43,729 bases of DNA from Saprospiraceae bacterium. Its GTDB lineage: Bacteria; Bacteroidota; Bacteroidia; Chitinophagales; Saprospiraceae. The position numbers were made by a program, and so were the translations under genes. Location: the NCBI GenBank assembly GCA_022448995.1, contig JAKVCT010000012.1, positions 1 through 43,729 of the forward strand, read 5' to 3'. Below the pieces are notes generated by a model. It was not told where the DNA came from. It did no database searches and was given only the letters and a program-made list of their open reading frames with translations. Position 1 is the stretch's first letter. Every line of letters begins with the position of its first letter. Shown in pieces: positions 8,697 to 16,971 of this stretch.

Positions 8697-9296
8697 ATGA
8701 AAAGAACAGACTGGTTATTCAACTTAGGTTTGCTAGGAATTTTATGTCTATTTTGTGCAATGCCTACCTATGCACAAAAAGGGAAAGATGGACAAAAAGA
8801 TAAAACCAACAAAGATCAAAAAAATAATAATAGTGCTGCTGCAAAAGCAAATGCTAATGCCGCTAAATATTCTGTTTTAGATCAACTTACTCGCGAAGAA
8901 AAAAATACGATGACAGACTGTCCCTTGCATGGTGGACATATGTCCTTAAGTGATAATTATCGAGCGAATGCTACAGACTTCAGACAGAGTGGAGCTTATC
9001 CTTTTGCTTACCAACTAAACTATAGACGATCCTGTAAGAAGTGTACCAACACATTGGTTCAAGAGGAGAGAGCACTTGAGCGAGAAACTAAACGAAATGC
9101 CAATGCTGCAAGCTTTGAACGCTGCCCAATCCATAATGAAGCTTTACTCAAAAATGGAGAAGAATCTTCTATGAATTATTCTAGAGAGACTAATGCAGAG
9201 ACTCCACACGCTCAGCAATATAAATTTAAGTTCTACTGTAAAACCTGCACAAAAATCCATAAGATTAATAATAAGGATGCAGATAAAGAGCAATAA
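8697..9296 (+). CDS. Secreted protein with duplicated CPxH...CxxC motif
   Basis: A 199-residue exported protein of unknown function. Residues 1-27 form a signal peptide (cleavage near TYAQ), followed by a Lys/Asn/Ala-rich linker to about residue 57. Two copies of one module follow: Cys75, His78, Cys113, Cys116 and Cys143, His146, Cys181, Cys184. The spacing is identical in both (three residues, then 35, then three), with a repeat period of 68. The pattern suggests two zinc-ribbon-like or other metal- or disulfide-bound units outside the cytoplasm. I do not recognise a named family. The gene is isolated between repeat-rich spacers. Confidence 0.78.
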   Translation: MKRTDWLFNLGLLGILCLFCAMPTYAQKGKDGQKDKTNKDQKNNNSAAAKANANAAKYSVLDQLTREEKNTMTDCPLHGGHMSLSDNYRANATDFRQSGAYPFAYQLNYRRSCKKCTNTLVQEERALERETKRNANAASFERCPIHNEALLKNGEESSMNYSRETNAETPHAQQYKFKFYCKTCTKIHKINNKDADKEQ

Positions 9297-9637
9297 TTTT
9301 TTATCTTAGAATACATAATAGTCTACGAGAGTTCAGCAAGGCTAAACTTTCCGGAGTTTTATACAAACGTATAAAACTCACTGACTATTTACTGAAGTTG
9401 TTTAAGAATCAACTTCACTATATAAAGTGGCTATATAGTATGTAATAAAAGTTTTTAAATGATAAATATTTTGGCGAGAGAATGAATTAAAGCATGTCTA
9501 AAATTAGGATTTTACTGCATTGAGTTCAATGAAATACCCCCTGAAAGGCTCAGTAAAACTAACCCTCTGTCAAATAATATCTGAAAACTTATATTACATT
9601 CTATTAGCTTTGTAATCCTTAAAAAACTAATTATCTG
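9297..9637. other. 341-bp intergenic region with a short palindrome
   Basis: No gene. It contains GGAGTTTTATAC facing GTATAAAACTC near 9355-9380, a GAAGTTGTTTAAGAATCAACTTC inverted repeat near 9395-9417 that includes the recurring TTTAAACAACTTC-type motif in reverse, and the promoter-like site at 9605-9612. Confidence 0.5.
9605..9612 (+). promoter_or_regulatory. TAnnTTTG promoter element (-7)
   Basis: TAGCTTTG matches the Bacteroidota -7 consensus exactly and lies 25 bases before the start codon at 9638. The upstream -33 TTG is not clear, so this is a moderate call. Confidence 0.45.
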
Positions 9638-10288
9638 ATGGGTTCAATTATTGCTATTGTTAGTGTGGTTCTTGTGGTAGGAGCTGTTCTCGGTTACTAC
9701 CTACTTAGGAATGTTCAGCCTGATGAACTGGAAGTAGAAGCACATTTAGTTGACTTAAAGAAAATGGTCGAGAACTTCAAAGGTGGTTTTGTTCCCTTTG
9801 ATGAAGGTATCTCTAGAAGTGAGATGGATCAGATCCTAGAGAAAAATAGCTCACGTACTGGCTCTGGTGTATTTCTTTCGACAAATGGAGATCCTATATT
9901 TGCTTATGCTTTCCGTAAGTATATTGGCCCTAATGAGAACTGGGTCTTATATGTACTTACCTTGAATCATGAATATGTTTTCCGTACCACTACTGCAGGA
10001 ACACGTGTAACTGTAGATGGTGAACGTAAAGGATTTATTCAAGGGGGTAAAACTTATGTCGACAAAATGGGACAAGAGGTGGCAGAAATTAAACGTTCTG
10101 GTGCAAATGCGGTTAATAAGATCTTGATTGATGGAAAAGAGGTGGCTAAAGTCGCTCTGCCTGAGGCCATCAGTGTTGGAGATGCCCTAGAGATTCAACA
10201 ACCTGAAATGAAAGAAGAAGAAAAAGAGCTGGTTCAAACTATTGCTATGTTTGATCTAGTTTATAATGCAGGTAAGCTCAATCAATAG
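9638..10288 (+). CDS. Single-pass membrane-anchored protein, unknown function
   Basis: A 216-residue protein. Residues 3-24 form one hydrophobic helix with few charges before it and a tail LLRN after it, consistent with an uncleaved N-terminal anchor. The remaining 190 residues are soluble, with an alpha/beta start and a region of alternating strands between about 95 and 180 that repeats short VDG/IDG turns. The end is acidic (EEEKELVQ). I recognise no domain or active site. It has its own TAnnTTTG element upstream and is followed by a long non-coding stretch with hairpins. Confidence 0.75.
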   Translation: MGSIIAIVSVVLVVGAVLGYYLLRNVQPDELEVEAHLVDLKKMVENFKGGFVPFDEGISRSEMDQILEKNSSRTGSGVFLSTNGDPIFAYAFRKYIGPNENWVLYVLTLNHEYVFRTTTAGTRVTVDGERKGFIQGGKTYVDKMGQEVAEIKRSGANAVNKILIDGKEVAKVALPEAISVGDALEIQQPEMKEEEKELVQTIAMFDLVYNAGKLNQ

Positions 10289-10312
10289 CTTATTTTTTAT
10301 GCTATAGCCCCG

Positions 10313-10358
10313 TGGTTGCCTCACTTTTTACGCTTTATGGTCAAAAATGAGGTAACCA
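10313..10358. repeat. Hairpin with conserved loop, copy 1
   Basis: The stem TGGTTGCCTCA pairs with TGAGGTAACCA; a second short stem of T/A pairs and the loop ACTTTATGGT-like core (CGCTTTATGGT) follow. The same layout recurs at 10837-10882 with a different stem sequence. Confidence 0.55.
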
Positions 10359-10412
10359 TGAAGTACTCTGCGAAGCAAATCACCCTATTTAAATTTGACT
10401 ATAGTTCAAAAA

Positions 10413-10451
10413 TTAAAGTGAAGCAAAAATTATATTCTTGCTTCACTTTAA
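10413..10451. repeat. Perfect 14-bp inverted repeat
   Basis: TTAAAGTGAAGCAA (10413-10426) is the exact reverse complement of 10438-10451, with an 11-base loop. There is no T-run, so it is not a standard intrinsic terminator. Confidence 0.55.
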
Positions 10452-10836
10452 CTCGGGAGGTTCAGTATTAAGCATATTTCTTCTCTCACCTTTTGCCATT
10501 GCTGCAAAAGGTGACCAAAAGATCTAGGACTCAATAGAACGTCAGACAAAGAATTTTCCTCATTGACTCCTTCTTCTAACTCACTTTAATTCATACAGCT
10601 TGTACTTTTGCTACAGGCTTACATAATTCTAGTTTGTTCATCCTGAACACTTTACAGTGTTCGGACATTGAAGAAGATCCTACGGAACGTCAATGTTCGT
10701 CCTTCTTTGTTCCTGACAACCCATATAGTCCGCTTGACCCAGTTGGGTAGATTTTGATAAGTTTTTAGCGAAACTCAGTCTTGATTATTACGTTTGATAG
10801 GATATCTTTTCACATGATTTATCCAACTCTAAAAAA

Positions 10837-10882
10837 AAATTACCCCGCTTTTTGTACTTTATGGTCAAAAACGGGGTAATTT
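10837..10882. terminator. Hairpin with conserved loop, copy 2, terminator-like
   Basis: AAATTACCCCG (10837-10847) pairs exactly with CGGGGTAATTT (10872-10882) around an inner TTTTTG/CAAAAA stem and the loop TACTTTATGGT. A-rich and T-rich runs flank it on both sides, so it could end the minus-strand LOG transcript (stop at 11014) as well as a plus-strand one. Confidence 0.55.
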
Positions 10883-11013
10883 CTTTTTAAATTTATTTCG
10901 CAAACATTTGATTATCAGTTGTTTTACTTAATACTGAAACAGCCTAACTCCTACTCTATTGAGGAAATATTACGCAATTCTTTGAACTCTTACAGTTGTA
11001 AGCAGAGCTGCTT

Positions 11014-11736
11014 CTAGAAAGTTACATTGGGTTGAAGCTGACCATGCGCATAGAAATCATTAATAATATCAATGGCATCCTGAACATCATCTACGATTGG
11101 TAAAAGATCTAAATCTTTAGGACTGATATTACCATATTTTTCCAGCATAACTTTTTCTAACCATTCCTTCAGACCTGTCCAGAAACTAGATCCCATCAAA
11201 ATAATTGGAATAGGAGAGATTTTTTTAGTTTGTATCAATGTCAAAACCTCAAAAAGCTCATCCATAGTACCAAACCCACCAGGTAATACAACAAATGCTT
11301 GAGCATACTTAACAAACATTACCTTACGTACAAAGAAATAGTTATAGTTAAAAATCTTATCCTTGTCAATATAAGCATTAAATCCTTGTTCAAAAGGCAA
11401 GTCGATATTTAACCCAACAGAAACCCCATCATTCTCAAAAGCCCCTTTATTACCAGCTTCCATTACTCCAGGACCACCACCTGTAATAATTCCATATCCT
11501 TCTTTAACTAATGCTGCTGCTACATCGATCGCCAACTTGTAGTTTTCATCTTCAGGCTTAGTTCTCGCAGATCCAAAAATAGAAACACAAGGTCCAATTT
11601 TATTCAATCGCTCATAACTTTCTACAAATTCAGCAATAACTTTGAACATTGTCCAAGAGTTCTCGGCTTTCAAGGTAGCCCATTTCTTCATTGCACGCTT
11701 GTGCGACGGTGTTTTTTCTGAGGTATTTTCAACCAT
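11014..11736 (-). CDS. LOG family protein (TIGR00730-type Rossmann fold)
   Basis: A 240-residue cytoplasmic protein of the LOG/lysine decarboxylase-like family. Members with proven activity are cytokinin riboside 5'-monophosphate phosphoribohydrolases or general nucleotide 5'-monophosphate nucleosidases. The family signature PGGFGTMDELFEVLT is present near residue 152, and the nucleotide-binding GGGPGVMEAGNKGA near 86. SIFGSARTKPEDENY near 52 opens the Rossmann core. An N-terminal extension of about 45 residues precedes the core. The gene stands alone downstream of the injection-system cluster, on the same strand but 585 bases away. Confidence 0.9.
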   Translation of the reverse strand: MVENTSEKTPSHKRAMKKWATLKAENSWTMFKVIAEFVESYERLNKIGPCVSIFGSARTKPEDENYKLAIDVAAALVKEGYGIITGGGPGVMEAGNKGAFENDGVSVGLNIDLPFEQGFNAYIDKDKIFNYNYFFVRKVMFVKYAQAFVVLPGGFGTMDELFEVLTLIQTKKISPIPIILMGSSFWTGLKEWLEKVMLEKYGNISPKDLDLLPIVDDVQDAIDIINDFYAHGQLQPNVTF

Positions 11737-12321
11737 AATTTTTTTGATTTTATAATTTTGAATTCTCTTCTTAAGACCTTAGTTTGTAGGTTTCTAGCAC
11801 ATATCTAAATTTAATGTATTCGCTATATATGAGTATAATTTTAGAATAAAAATTAGACAGGCTCTTAGTTTCACTGAACAATTTGTCGTATAAATACAAA
11901 TTAATTCTGGTTAGATGCTTACCTACTTATTTATCTAGGGGGTATTCAAACATAGAAATTATTGAAGTGCTCAAAAAAGAGCAGATTACTAAAATACTGT
12001 TTTCTGAGCAACTGTCCAAACATAATTGAATCTTCTCTATTGACACAGAGAAAGACCACCACATATTTCTTGTGATAGTCTCTCTTTTTTATTAAGTTGT
12101 CGAAGGATTCACGACAGAATCGCGAATAGATATCAGATAATTAAGACGAAATTCCATTAAAACTTAGCAAAGCGGATTGAGCGCTAGATATTCATTCAAA
12201 TATTCTGCTAATCATCTTAATTTTCAGGCTATTAACGACTTATATTCAATAATTAAAGGTCTAAGAAGAACTTGTATATTGTAGTCTACCATAAATATAG
12301 ACTTGATCTATAACTACTTGA
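11737..12321. other. 585-bp gap after the injection cluster
   Basis: No gene seen. It contains a partial repeat with TTAGTTTCACTGA (near 11869) and a weak hairpin near 12046-12090 (GAGAAAGAC...GTCTCTC) followed by six Ts on the plus strand, which does not suit the minus-strand baseplate gene upstream of it. No convincing terminator for the injection cluster was found. Confidence 0.4.
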
Positions 12322-15300
12322 TTACTTTACACGCTTATCTTCGAACTTTTCTAAAATCTTGATTATTCTATGAGCCTTTTCATCTAAGTCAGGCTGTAAA
12401 GGCACAGGTTTTGTACGCTCGTCTAACCATTCCATATAGGCTATTTCAAACTCCTCCATTTCTACTACATCCAGCCAATAAAAGTCAGCTCCTAAGTGTG
12501 CAGGGATATTAACACTTACTACTTCTCCTAGTAGACTCTTGAAATCTGCATTTTGGAATCGAATTGGCCAGTCAGGCATTACAATAGAGGTCTTAAATGA
12601 GTAAAAAGAATTTTTTACATCATCTGTTTTAGACTTCTCTTTGTATAATTTAATTTGATCGTTTAACGGGATCTGGTTATCTACATAACTCTTGATATAT
12701 GCAATAATATTATCTTCTACATGCGCTTTCGCAGTTTCAGGATCTGCAAAAACACCAGGACTAACTGCAAGAATGAGATTATTCTGATCCGGATTTTTTA
12801 GGACAATTTGATAAGCACCATTTTTCTGCTTTTGATACTCATAATTGGCCAACTCTGTACCTACCGATCCCACTTTGTAAGCATTCTGACGTTGTTCATC
12901 TTGGTCACCATACTTATAATTTTGTAGCAAAGGAGAGAAATTATCATCCAATAACCTAAACCCATAGCGATCTTTAGCTTGCGGACGTAATAATATATGT
13001 TCAATTAGATGCATTCCTTCACAGTAACAGTTAATTCTATACAAGTAAGCAATTAACTCCTCTATGCATTCTCTAGCCTCTAAGCGTGTATCTACCTCTC
13101 GGATCTTGTAAGTCTTCTTGCTCGTACTTCTGTAATAAATAGAATGAGTATCTCTACCTGGAGTATCCACGACAAGATAATTGAAGCTCAAGATTCCTCC
13201 AGATAATAAATCTCTAAGTAATCCTGGATCCATTTTCCCTTCCTCCCTAGTCTGTGAAGTATGAGATCTGAAAACAAACTTCTCAGTATAATCGTAAGTT
13301 TCTTTTAATTCCTGTTCTTTACCTTCTTCATCAGAAGTTTCAATCGTTTCCTCTCCACCTTCTTTGGTTATCTCCTCCATTCCATCCAAAATATCTTCTG
13401 CTGTGAACCCTTCAGGTCGAGTAGAATCATCTGTTTGTTTAGGCTCTTTCTTCTGATCTTCAATCTTACTTAGATCCAATATACCTTCTGGAGTATCACT
13501 TGGGATAATTGTCATGATCTCCTCAAGTTTAGGCATTTTCTCTTCTCGTACATCTCCTGAAAAAGCACGCATCAGAGACTCATTTCCACTCTGTGCAATA
13601 TTTAATAACAGACAAATACGTTTTTCAAGTCCTGACACATTCCATTCATCCAAGGTATTCTTCATGTAATTGAACCCTCTTCCTCTATTCTTGGAGAGTA
13701 CAACCCAATTACGGAGGTATTTAATCTTTGCATTGATCAATTCCTCTTCAGGTCCTGTATCTGGGTCTCCATCTGCATCTCCTCTCAATAAGAAATCTGT
13801 CACAAACTGTTCTCCAAAACGAGCTAATAAATGATCTAAAAATCGATTTCGACGATCTGCATAAGGATCAAACTTAGCTACTAACTTCTCTAGTTTACCT
13901 AAGAACTCTTTGGCCTGCTTTTCAGGTTCATAGTTCCTAGTTTTCATAATCTCACCAAGTCCTGGAGCATCTAGAGGAATCTGACAGAAGTAGGTTTTCT
14001 GAACAGATTCATCAATGGAGAATAACTTTTTGATATTAGATAATTGAGCTAAGTAATTGGCTATGATCTGCTCAAAAAAGCTCAAATATCCCCGCAACTG
14101 CTTAACCATTGCTTTGCGTTCACGAGTAGGACGTACATTATTAGGCAAGCCAAAACGATTTACTCCATAGGTAACAGGAAAAGTATTTTGGATAGAATAA
14201 TAATGAGAGATTTCTTCTGCTTTCAAAACAGAAGGATAATCACGTTCTCTATATAACATTTTAGGACTATACCCCTTTCGATATGAAGCAAAGAGCGAAG
14301 AATATAGTTGATTGGTCGTATTGAGATCTAGATCATAACGCAAAGCTCCCCGATAGAATCGAATAGGATACTTAATTTTTTTACCAGGCTTAGGTAAAAA
14401 ATTAATGGGATCCATATCTAGAATAGGATACTTCTTATCTGCAATCAATATCACATCTCCTTCAACAGGAATGTCATCTTTTTTAACCTCAAAATACTCA
14501 ATTCGTCTTACACCTTCTACTCCTGTTATAATCTCAATCAGTTTGGAGATATAAACCTCTCTACGTACTGGGCGCAAGTCAGCTTTTTTGATAAAACCAT
14601 GTTCTGGTTTGGGACCATCAAAAATTTGATCAACAGTATATCCCTCTTCTTGAAGTTCTTCTAAGGTATGGAATTGTATACTAGGATTGAGATACTCTTC
14701 TATACGGAACAATATTTCGGCTAAAATCTCTTCTCCTACTGCATCTGAAGCAATATCAATATCTATATCGATAACAATGCGCTCGATTCCTAAGATCTCG
14801 ATTCGCTCAATATCTTCAGATAAATTTCTATAATCGTTAAAGAGAGTAATAACTTCTTGTTTGATCTCTGCAATCTTACGTTCATCCTCTCTGATCGTGT
14901 CCTCAACCTCTAGTAAAACGCGATATAAGCCCTTGATCCCCTGTAGGTGATCATCTACAGGATAGACCCAAGCATTACGGACATATTGTATTCTATCTAT
15001 CAATAAAATACGGTAATCATCTAAGCTCACAGGATTGGATGGCAATGCATCCAAGGCATCAAAGAACGTATTATTTAGCTCTTGTCTGCGTTTACGAGAG
15101 CGTGCATTTAATAAATCCTGAATTTTAAAATTTGTACGATACCCCAAATCTGTTAGGGCAAAGCACAGTTGTTCTAAGATTGTCACCCCTGGATCATGTG
15201 GGTTGTAATCTGTCCATATATCTCCTGATAGCGTCTGAACAAGATCAATTCCCTCCTCTTTGAGGGCATTATAATCCATACTCGTAAACTCAGGTATCTC

Positions 15301-15330
15301 TTTTCTGACCTGTACCGGTTTATTTTTCAT
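12322..15330 (-). CDS. Afp12-like baseplate protein of a contractile injection system
   Basis: A 1002-residue protein with no signal peptide. The N-terminus carries the phage/CIS baseplate signature WTDYNPHDPGVTILEQLCFA near residues 38-57, followed by an LGYRT element, as in Afp12-type (gp7-like) baseplate wedge proteins. The middle is helical. Residues about 610-687 are a strongly acidic, Glu/Asp/Thr-rich linker, and the C-terminal 300 residues are mixed alpha/beta. It is the last gene of the injection cluster, 36 bases after a 57-codon gene. It would pair with the baseplate J-like protein (16972-20919) to form wedges around the spike. The acidic linker is unusual and may be specific to this lineage. 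Confidence 0.85.
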   Translation of the reverse strand: MKNKPVQVRKEIPEFTSMDYNALKEEGIDLVQTLSGDIWTDYNPHDPGVTILEQLCFALTDLGYRTNFKIQDLLNARSRKRRQELNNTFFDALDALPSNPVSLDDYRILLIDRIQYVRNAWVYPVDDHLQGIKGLYRVLLEVEDTIREDERKIAEIKQEVITLFNDYRNLSEDIERIEILGIERIVIDIDIDIASDAVGEEILAEILFRIEEYLNPSIQFHTLEELQEEGYTVDQIFDGPKPEHGFIKKADLRPVRREVYISKLIEIITGVEGVRRIEYFEVKKDDIPVEGDVILIADKKYPILDMDPINFLPKPGKKIKYPIRFYRGALRYDLDLNTTNQLYSSLFASYRKGYSPKMLYRERDYPSVLKAEEISHYYSIQNTFPVTYGVNRFGLPNNVRPTRERKAMVKQLRGYLSFFEQIIANYLAQLSNIKKLFSIDESVQKTYFCQIPLDAPGLGEIMKTRNYEPEKQAKEFLGKLEKLVAKFDPYADRRNRFLDHLLARFGEQFVTDFLLRGDADGDPDTGPEEELINAKIKYLRNWVVLSKNRGRGFNYMKNTLDEWNVSGLEKRICLLLNIAQSGNESLMRAFSGDVREEKMPKLEEIMTIIPSDTPEGILDLSKIEDQKKEPKQTDDSTRPEGFTAEDILDGMEEITKEGGEETIETSDEEGKEQELKETYDYTEKFVFRSHTSQTREEGKMDPGLLRDLLSGGILSFNYLVVDTPGRDTHSIYYRSTSKKTYKIREVDTRLEARECIEELIAYLYRINCYCEGMHLIEHILLRPQAKDRYGFRLLDDNFSPLLQNYKYGDQDEQRQNAYKVGSVGTELANYEYQKQKNGAYQIVLKNPDQNNLILAVSPGVFADPETAKAHVEDNIIAYIKSYVDNQIPLNDQIKLYKEKSKTDDVKNSFYSFKTSIVMPDWPIRFQNADFKSLLGEVVSVNIPAHLGADFYWLDVVEMEEFEIAYMEWLDERTKPVPLQPDLDEKAHRIIKILEKFEDKRVK

Positions 15331-15366
15331 AGGGATGTTCGCAGATTAGTTCAAAAAGATTGTTTC

Positions 15367-15540
15367 TTATTTCTTGGGCGTTGCGTCTTTATTTGCATTC
15401 AGTGTTTGAGTCTGCTCATTGGCTTGATCATGAATTTTACCAATAATATCAAAGACTTGATTGAAAGGTAGTCCACCTAAAGCTTTCAAAATAAGATTGA
15501 TTTCTTCTATACTTAGCGTGAGTTGAATTTGTTTGTCCAT
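15367..15540 (-). CDS. 57-residue protein between fibre and baseplate genes
   Basis: A small gene: ATG at 15538-15540, TAA at 15367-15369. The protein begins MDKQIQLTLSIEEINLIL, continues with KALGGLPFNQVFDIIGKI and ends in a polar tail rich in Gln, Asn and Lys. It is predicted to be two amphipathic helices joined at LPFNQ. Small proteins of this kind, with an LTLSIEEIN-like start, are met next to tail-fibre genes of phages and phage-like particles; their role is not established. Its position between the fibre and baseplate genes on the same strand supports a real gene with a role in fibre folding or attachment. It ends 36 bases before the start of the large baseplate gene. Confidence 0.75.
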   Translation of the reverse strand: MDKQIQLTLSIEEINLILKALGGLPFNQVFDIIGKIHDQANEQTQTLNANKDATPKK

Positions 15541-15709
15541 AATAAGGTTGAGTTAAAGAAGTTGAAATTCCTCAAAAAGAAAAAGTGTGGGATTAGTTTT
15601 CTTTGCCTGTAAAATAGGAAAAATTTTATAAATCCCTAGCAGAACAAAACTATTCCAACACTTTTTTGCTCACCCATTAGAGTAAGAACACATCGCTTTA
15701 TGTTGTCAT

Positions 15710-15732
15710 TGACTATCTTTTGGAGATAGTCA
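15710..15732 (-). terminator. Short hairpin after the fibre gene
   Basis: TGACTATCT pairs with AGATAGTCA around a five-base loop, 34 bases past the fibre stop at 15766. Without a T-run it is more likely a transcript-processing or stability structure than a strong terminator. Confidence 0.35.
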
Positions 15733-15765
15733 CAATCTATTGATAAACTAGGTAGGGTTGATTGA

Positions 15766-16542
15766 CTAAAAGTCTGTATTATTCATAGTTGTATCATCCC
15801 AAAGCTTAGATACATAAAAATTGAATTTCACAGGTTCCTTCGTTTCTTCATTTATATAACCATAGTTACCCATAGTTTTTGCTTCTAGGCGGTAATTATC
15901 CTTGCTACCTCTCCATCTAAAACGAATCTTTTGCCAAAACCAACCATAAGAAGTCCTTATTTGGTGAATAGATCCCTTGCCATGTGCTGCTACAGCTACC
16001 GCTCTAGTGATTGCATATTTACCACGGCCTTTACGTCCTCCTACCTGAGCAATAATTTCAAAAGCATTAATCCCAGTAAGATCCCCCACTACAATCTGCC
16101 ATTGTTTATTAGCTGGCTTACGCCCTATCCGGTAGGTACCTACACGTCCTACATGTCCAAGCATTCCATTGACATCTAATCTAAAACGTGGAGAGGTCGT
16201 TCTGATTCCAATGTTTCCATTATTCCGTAAGAATAATACACTCTTTTCTTTCTCGCCATCTTCATCCTCAATCAATGTATTAAAACTTAGTCCTTTGCTG
16301 TGTCGGTTAGGGTTTAGAGAAAGATTAAATGCGGAGTTGGGATCACGCATATTTTCATAAAAGCTGATTAGTTTCTTCTTCGGCCCTTGAGCAGAGATAA
16401 TAAATCCTTCATTGGGATCATGGGAGAATCCATCATCGATCTTATTGATACTAGAATCAATCAAGTCCTCAAAATTTACCTGCGTGGGTACCATGCCTCG
16501 CATGAATAGACTCTTTAGTGCGCCTCTTGAGAGTAATGCCAT
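15766..16542 (-). CDS. Fibre-like protein of the injection system
   Basis: A 258-residue protein. The first 40 residues (RGALKSLFMRGMVPTQ then FEDLIDSSINK) look like an attachment domain used by phage-like particles. Residues 105-130 carry the fibre motif NNGNIGIRTTSPRFRLDVNG, common in trimeric tail fibres of Bacteroidota. The C-terminal 120 residues form a beta-rich domain with NAFEIIAQVGGRKGRGKY and SYGWFWQKIRFRW, expected to be the surface-facing receptor or tip domain. It is short compared with Afp13-type fibres (no adenovirus-like shaft repeats). A promoter-like TATATTTG lies 77 bases upstream. It follows the baseplate J gene and precedes the 57-residue gene. Confidence 0.72.
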   Translation of the reverse strand: MALLSRGALKSLFMRGMVPTQVNFEDLIDSSINKIDDGFSHDPNEGFIISAQGPKKKLISFYENMRDPNSAFNLSLNPNRHSKGLSFNTLIEDEDGEKEKSVLFLRNNGNIGIRTTSPRFRLDVNGMLGHVGRVGTYRIGRKPANKQWQIVVGDLTGINAFEIIAQVGGRKGRGKYAITRAVAVAAHGKGSIHQIRTSYGWFWQKIRFRWRGSKDNYRLEAKTMGNYGYINEETKEPVKFNFYVSKLWDDTTMNNTDF

Positions 16543-16575
16543 AATATGTGAGGTTTTAATGTTCTATCGAAATAC

Positions 16576-16601
16576 CTGAATATATAACTAATCATATTCA
16601 G
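16576..16601. promoter_or_regulatory. Inverted repeat ahead of the fibre gene, possible operator
   Basis: CTGAATAT (16576-16583) and ATATTCAG (16594-16601) are exact reverse complements separated by ten bases, about one helix turn. The pair lies between the promoter-like TATATTTG and the fibre start. Operator function is inferred only from position. Confidence 0.3.
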
Positions 16602-16618
16602 ATGATCTGGACGTTGAA

Positions 16619-16626
16619 CAAATATA
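16619..16626 (-). promoter_or_regulatory. TAnnTTTG promoter element of the fibre gene
   Basis: On the minus strand this reads TATATTTG, an exact match to the Bacteroidota -7 element, 77 bases before the fibre start codon. No clear -33 TTG is visible. Confidence 0.4.
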
Positions 16627-16777
16627 TAATATTCTAGGGTTATATTATAATAAATGTTTGCAACAATTAGGTTATAGTTAGTCAAAAAGGGATATAATAC
16701 TATGAAGTTGTTTAAAAACAAATGTTAGATTAATAGAGAAGACTCCTTAGATATTTTTAAACCTAAATAGGTAGTTC

Positions 16778-16873
16778 AGTAGCTAGCCACAATTATTTTC
16801 TGTTTAACCCCAAAAGGCTCAACAAAACAAAATCTTGTAAATTATTATAATAGCTAATTATGTCCACCTACTT
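16778..16873. repeat. Small inverted-repeat element, family B, copy 2
   Basis: The left arm CAGTAGCTAGCCACAATT and the right arm AATTATGTCCACCTACTT match those at 8366-8489. The interior again has TTTAACCCC followed by an AAAGGCTCAAC block. Confidence 0.5.
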
Positions 16874-16971
16874 CCTTAACAAACTAGAGTACAAAGTTGA
16901 GTGCATAAAACAGGGAAAGGCATTTATAATAAATGAACCTCTCCCCTATTATCTTTATAATTTATATGAAT

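Larger units (their letters stand above)
10289..11013. other. 725-bp non-coding region with many hairpins
   Basis: No reading frame of weight. It holds five hairpins: 10313-10358, 10413-10451 (14-bp perfect arms), 10486-10514 (TCACCTTTTGC/GCAAAAGGTGA), GAACACTTTACAGTGTTC near 10640, and 10837-10882. It lies between convergent genes, so it should contain the 3' ends of both transcripts. Confidence 0.6.
16543..16971. other. 429-bp spacer inside the injection cluster
   Basis: No convincing gene. It contains an inverted repeat (16576-16601), the promoter-like site at 16619-16626, a GAAGTTGTTTAAAAAC motif near 16703 and a family B repeat element at 16778-16873. The spacer separates the baseplate J gene from the fibre gene and suggests that the last three genes form their own transcript. 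Confidence 0.5.

Noticed and set aside
10289..11013. tRNA or other classical RNA gene in the hairpin-rich spacer
   Set aside because: None of the stems fits a cloverleaf or a known RNA; the hairpins are described only as structures.
12046..12090. Terminator of the injection cluster
   Set aside because: The stem is imperfect and its T-run is on the plus strand, whereas the cluster is on the minus strand.
16515..16721. 68-residue frame overlapping the fibre start
   Set aside because: It crosses the promoter-like site and an AT-rich spacer, is in a different frame from the fibre and has the composition of random AT-rich translation.
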